A stretch of 64,000 nucleotides of DNA, taken from contig JAUVVQ010000001.1 of NCBI GenBank assembly GCA_030604525.1, positions 52,643 to 116,642 on the forward strand, written 5' to 3'. Positions 61,510-64,000 of the stretch are shown here, one piece after another. Below the pieces are notes generated by a model, which was given only the letters and a program-made list of their open reading frames with translations, did no database searches and was not told where the DNA came from. The stretch comes from Phycisphaerae bacterium (lineage in GTDB: Bacteria; Planctomycetota; Phycisphaerae; Sedimentisphaerales; Anaerobacaceae). Each line of letters opens with the position of its first letter. Within the stretch, counting starts at the first letter, position 1. The translations under genes were made by a program, and so were the position numbers.

Positions 61510-61851
61510 ATGAAAATAGTGATAGCAATTATCCAGCCCGAAAGATTGGAGGCGACTAAGGAGGCATTGTTCAATGCCGAGATTCACAAGATGACGGTTA
61601 GTCGCGTGCGAGGTTGCGGCCAGCAAAAAGGGTATGATGAACACTACCGGGGACAAATCAAATCTATAAATTTGCTGGAGAAGATTCGCATCGAAATAGC
61701 CGTCAATGACGAATTTGCTGAACCGACGGTAAGTGCTATTATCAAAGGGGCCAGAACCAATAACATTGGTGACGGCACAATATTCATTCTACCATTGGAA
61801 GAGTGCATCCGCATCCGGACGGGTGAAAAAAAGGGAAAGGCAATCGGGTAA
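61510..61851 (+). CDS. glnK: P-II family nitrogen regulatory protein
   Basis: MKIVIAIIQPERLEATKEALFNAEIHKMTVSRVRGCGQQKGYDEHYRG with T-loop Tyr; GDGTIFILPLEECIRIRTGEKKG. Confidence 0.93.
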   Translation: MKIVIAIIQPERLEATKEALFNAEIHKMTVSRVRGCGQQKGYDEHYRGQIKSINLLEKIRIEIAVNDEFAEPTVSAIIKGARTNNIGDGTIFILPLEECIRIRTGEKKGKAIG

Positions 61852-61947
61852 GGATTGCCAAACTTACTGATATCGAGTAAAAAACGTTCCGGCTAAGATA
61901 TCGAAACTGACAATAAAAATTCAGATTTTTTTGAAAGGAAGTGAATA

Positions 61948-63360
61948 ATGACGCCGAAAGAATTTTTTGAATTTACGAAAAAGAACAAAGCAGAAATGGT
62001 TGACCTGAAATTTGCCGACCTGTTAGGAACCTGGCAGCACTGCACGTTTCCAATCGAGACCTGGGACGAAAGCACATTTGTCGATGGTGTCGGCTTTGAC
62101 GGCTCCTCAATTCGCGGCTGGCAGGGCATACATATGTCGGATATGCTTGCTGTGCCGGATGCTGATACTACCGTAATCGACCCGTTTTTTGCCGAGCCGA
62201 CCGTGAGTATTTTAGCTGATATTGTTGACCCTGTCACGAAAAAGCAATACAGCCGGGACCCGCGTCACGTCGCACGTAAGGGTGTAGCTTACCTGAAGAA
62301 GACTGGTATAGCTGACACCTGCTTTATAGGGCCGGAGCCGGAGTTCTTCATATTTGACGAGGTTCGCTACGAGCAGAATCAGCACACAGGAATGTATGCA
62401 ATCGATTCTGTCGAGGGGGCATGGAACACTGCTCGTTTTGAAGAGCCGAACCTGGGATACAAGCCGAGCTTTAAGGGCGGTTACTTTCCGGTCAGCCCCA
62501 CAGATACTTACCATGACCTGCGCAGCGAAATGGTCAAAGAGATGCGAAAGGTCGGCATTATAGTGGAAGCACACCATCATGAGGTTGCCACGGCTGGTCA
62601 GGCCGAGATAGATATGCAGTTTACAGATTTGCTAAAGATGTCTGATTGGTTTATGTGGTATAAGTATATCATCAAAAACGTGGCCAAACGCAACGGCAAA
62701 ACAGCAACGTTTATGCCCAAACCGGTCTTTGAAGACAACGGCAGCGGCATGCACACACACTTATCTTTGTGGCAAGACGGCAAAACATTGATGGCTGGCG
62801 ATAAGTATGCGGGCTTTAGCGAACTTGGGCTTTACTGCATCGGAGGCATACTTAAGCATACTCCGGCTATCCTTGCTTTTGCCGCACCGACGACGAATTC
62901 CTATCGCCGTTTAGTGCCTGGTTTTGAAGCGCCGGTGAACCTTGTTATGAGTGCGAGGAACCGTTCTGCCGCTGTGCGCATACCGATGTATTCAGATAAG
63001 CCGAAAGCAAAAAGACTTGAGTTTCGATGCCCTGACCCAACTGCTAATGGCTATATAGCCTGGACAGCAATGGTTATGGCGGCAATTGATGGCATCCAAA
63101 ATAAAATCGACCCCGGTGAGCCGCTTGATAGAGACATTTATGAAATGAGTTCCGAAGAATTGTCTAAGTATAACAAAACTCCGGGAGAACTGGCTGAAGC
63201 CATTGAAGCTCTGGAAAAAGACTATAAATTCCTGACGGCTGGTGGTGTCTTTACGGATGATTTGATTGAGACCTGGATAAGCTGGAAGCGCAAAAACGAA
63301 CTCCGTGAGCTTGCACTCAGGCCACATCCTTATGAATTTAATTTGTACTATGATAGTTGA
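61948..63360 (+). CDS. glnA: Glutamine synthetase type I
   Basis: [79 protein letters not shown]. Confidence 0.97.
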   Translation: MTPKEFFEFTKKNKAEMVDLKFADLLGTWQHCTFPIETWDESTFVDGVGFDGSSIRGWQGIHMSDMLAVPDADTTVIDPFFAEPTVSILADIVDPVTKKQYSRDPRHVARKGVAYLKKTGIADTCFIGPEPEFFIFDEVRYEQNQHTGMYAIDSVEGAWNTARFEEPNLGYKPSFKGGYFPVSPTDTYHDLRSEMVKEMRKVGIIVEAHHHEVATAGQAEIDMQFTDLLKMSDWFMWYKYIIKNVAKRNGKTATFMPKPVFEDNGSGMHTHLSLWQDGKTLMAGDKYAGFSELGLYCIGGILKHTPAILAFAAPTTNSYRRLVPGFEAPVNLVMSARNRSAAVRIPMYSDKPKAKRLEFRCPDPTANGYIAWTAMVMAAIDGIQNKIDPGEPLDRDIYEMSSEELSKYNKTPGELAEAIEALEKDYKFLTAGGVFTDDLIETWISWKRKNELRELALRPHPYEFNLYYDS

Positions 63361-63532
63361 TAACAGCAGCAATAAAATTAGATTATAGATGAGGCTTGCT
63401 TGCAGACTGTCGGCTTGTTAAGGGACAGCTCAGCAAAGCGAGGCTCCTTCGATATTGGTTACTACGGTTGATATTTATCTACGCTGGAAGATTGTGGTTT
63501 TTTTCGTAGAAGTGGTTAAGAGAACTGTTTCA

Positions 63533-64000
<468 letters not shown>

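Overview
This 64 kb window reads as a planctomycete-like chromosome segment; that lineage guess is inference from gene content, not a search. From left to right it contains: (1) a housekeeping/envelope block on the minus strand (partial endonuclease III, DsbD-like protein, FtsH, LptE-like lipoprotein, BamD-like protein). (2) A plus-strand MacAB-TolC-type tripartite export operon. (3) A fucose-oriented carbohydrate locus: Fe-ADH, PfkB kinase, Zn-ADH, SSS symporter, GH95, GH29, and three secreted paralogues of a family I cannot name, two with an N-terminal LamG domain. A decayed fourth LamG copy is also present. (4) A small metabolic block: PNPOx-like protein, two MBL hydrolases, DUF84 NTPase, zinc-ribbon protein, YggS, DUF503. 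(5) A minus-strand type IV pilus/T2SS-like cluster (pilB, pilC, pseudopilins, PilM/N/O-like proteins, secretin) with a ParA ATPase embedded in it. (6) A TPR protein and a secreted protein with a dockerin-like tail. (7) A two-partner secretion pair: a 2116-aa filamentous-haemagglutinin-like TpsA and a TpsB with a long charged coiled-coil N-terminus. (8) A CE1-type esterase and a lone prepilin-like protein. (9) A nitrogen block (decayed amt, P-II, glnA) beside a truncated tRNA-Val 3' half, then a frameshifted glutamine amidotransferase. The best leads are the paralogous LamG/unknown-domain family in the fucosidase locus, the GH29 with an atypical motif, the ParA inside the pilus operon, and the tRNA fragment/decayed amt junction. 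I found no CRISPR array, rRNA gene, complete tRNA, transposase or recognisable defence system.
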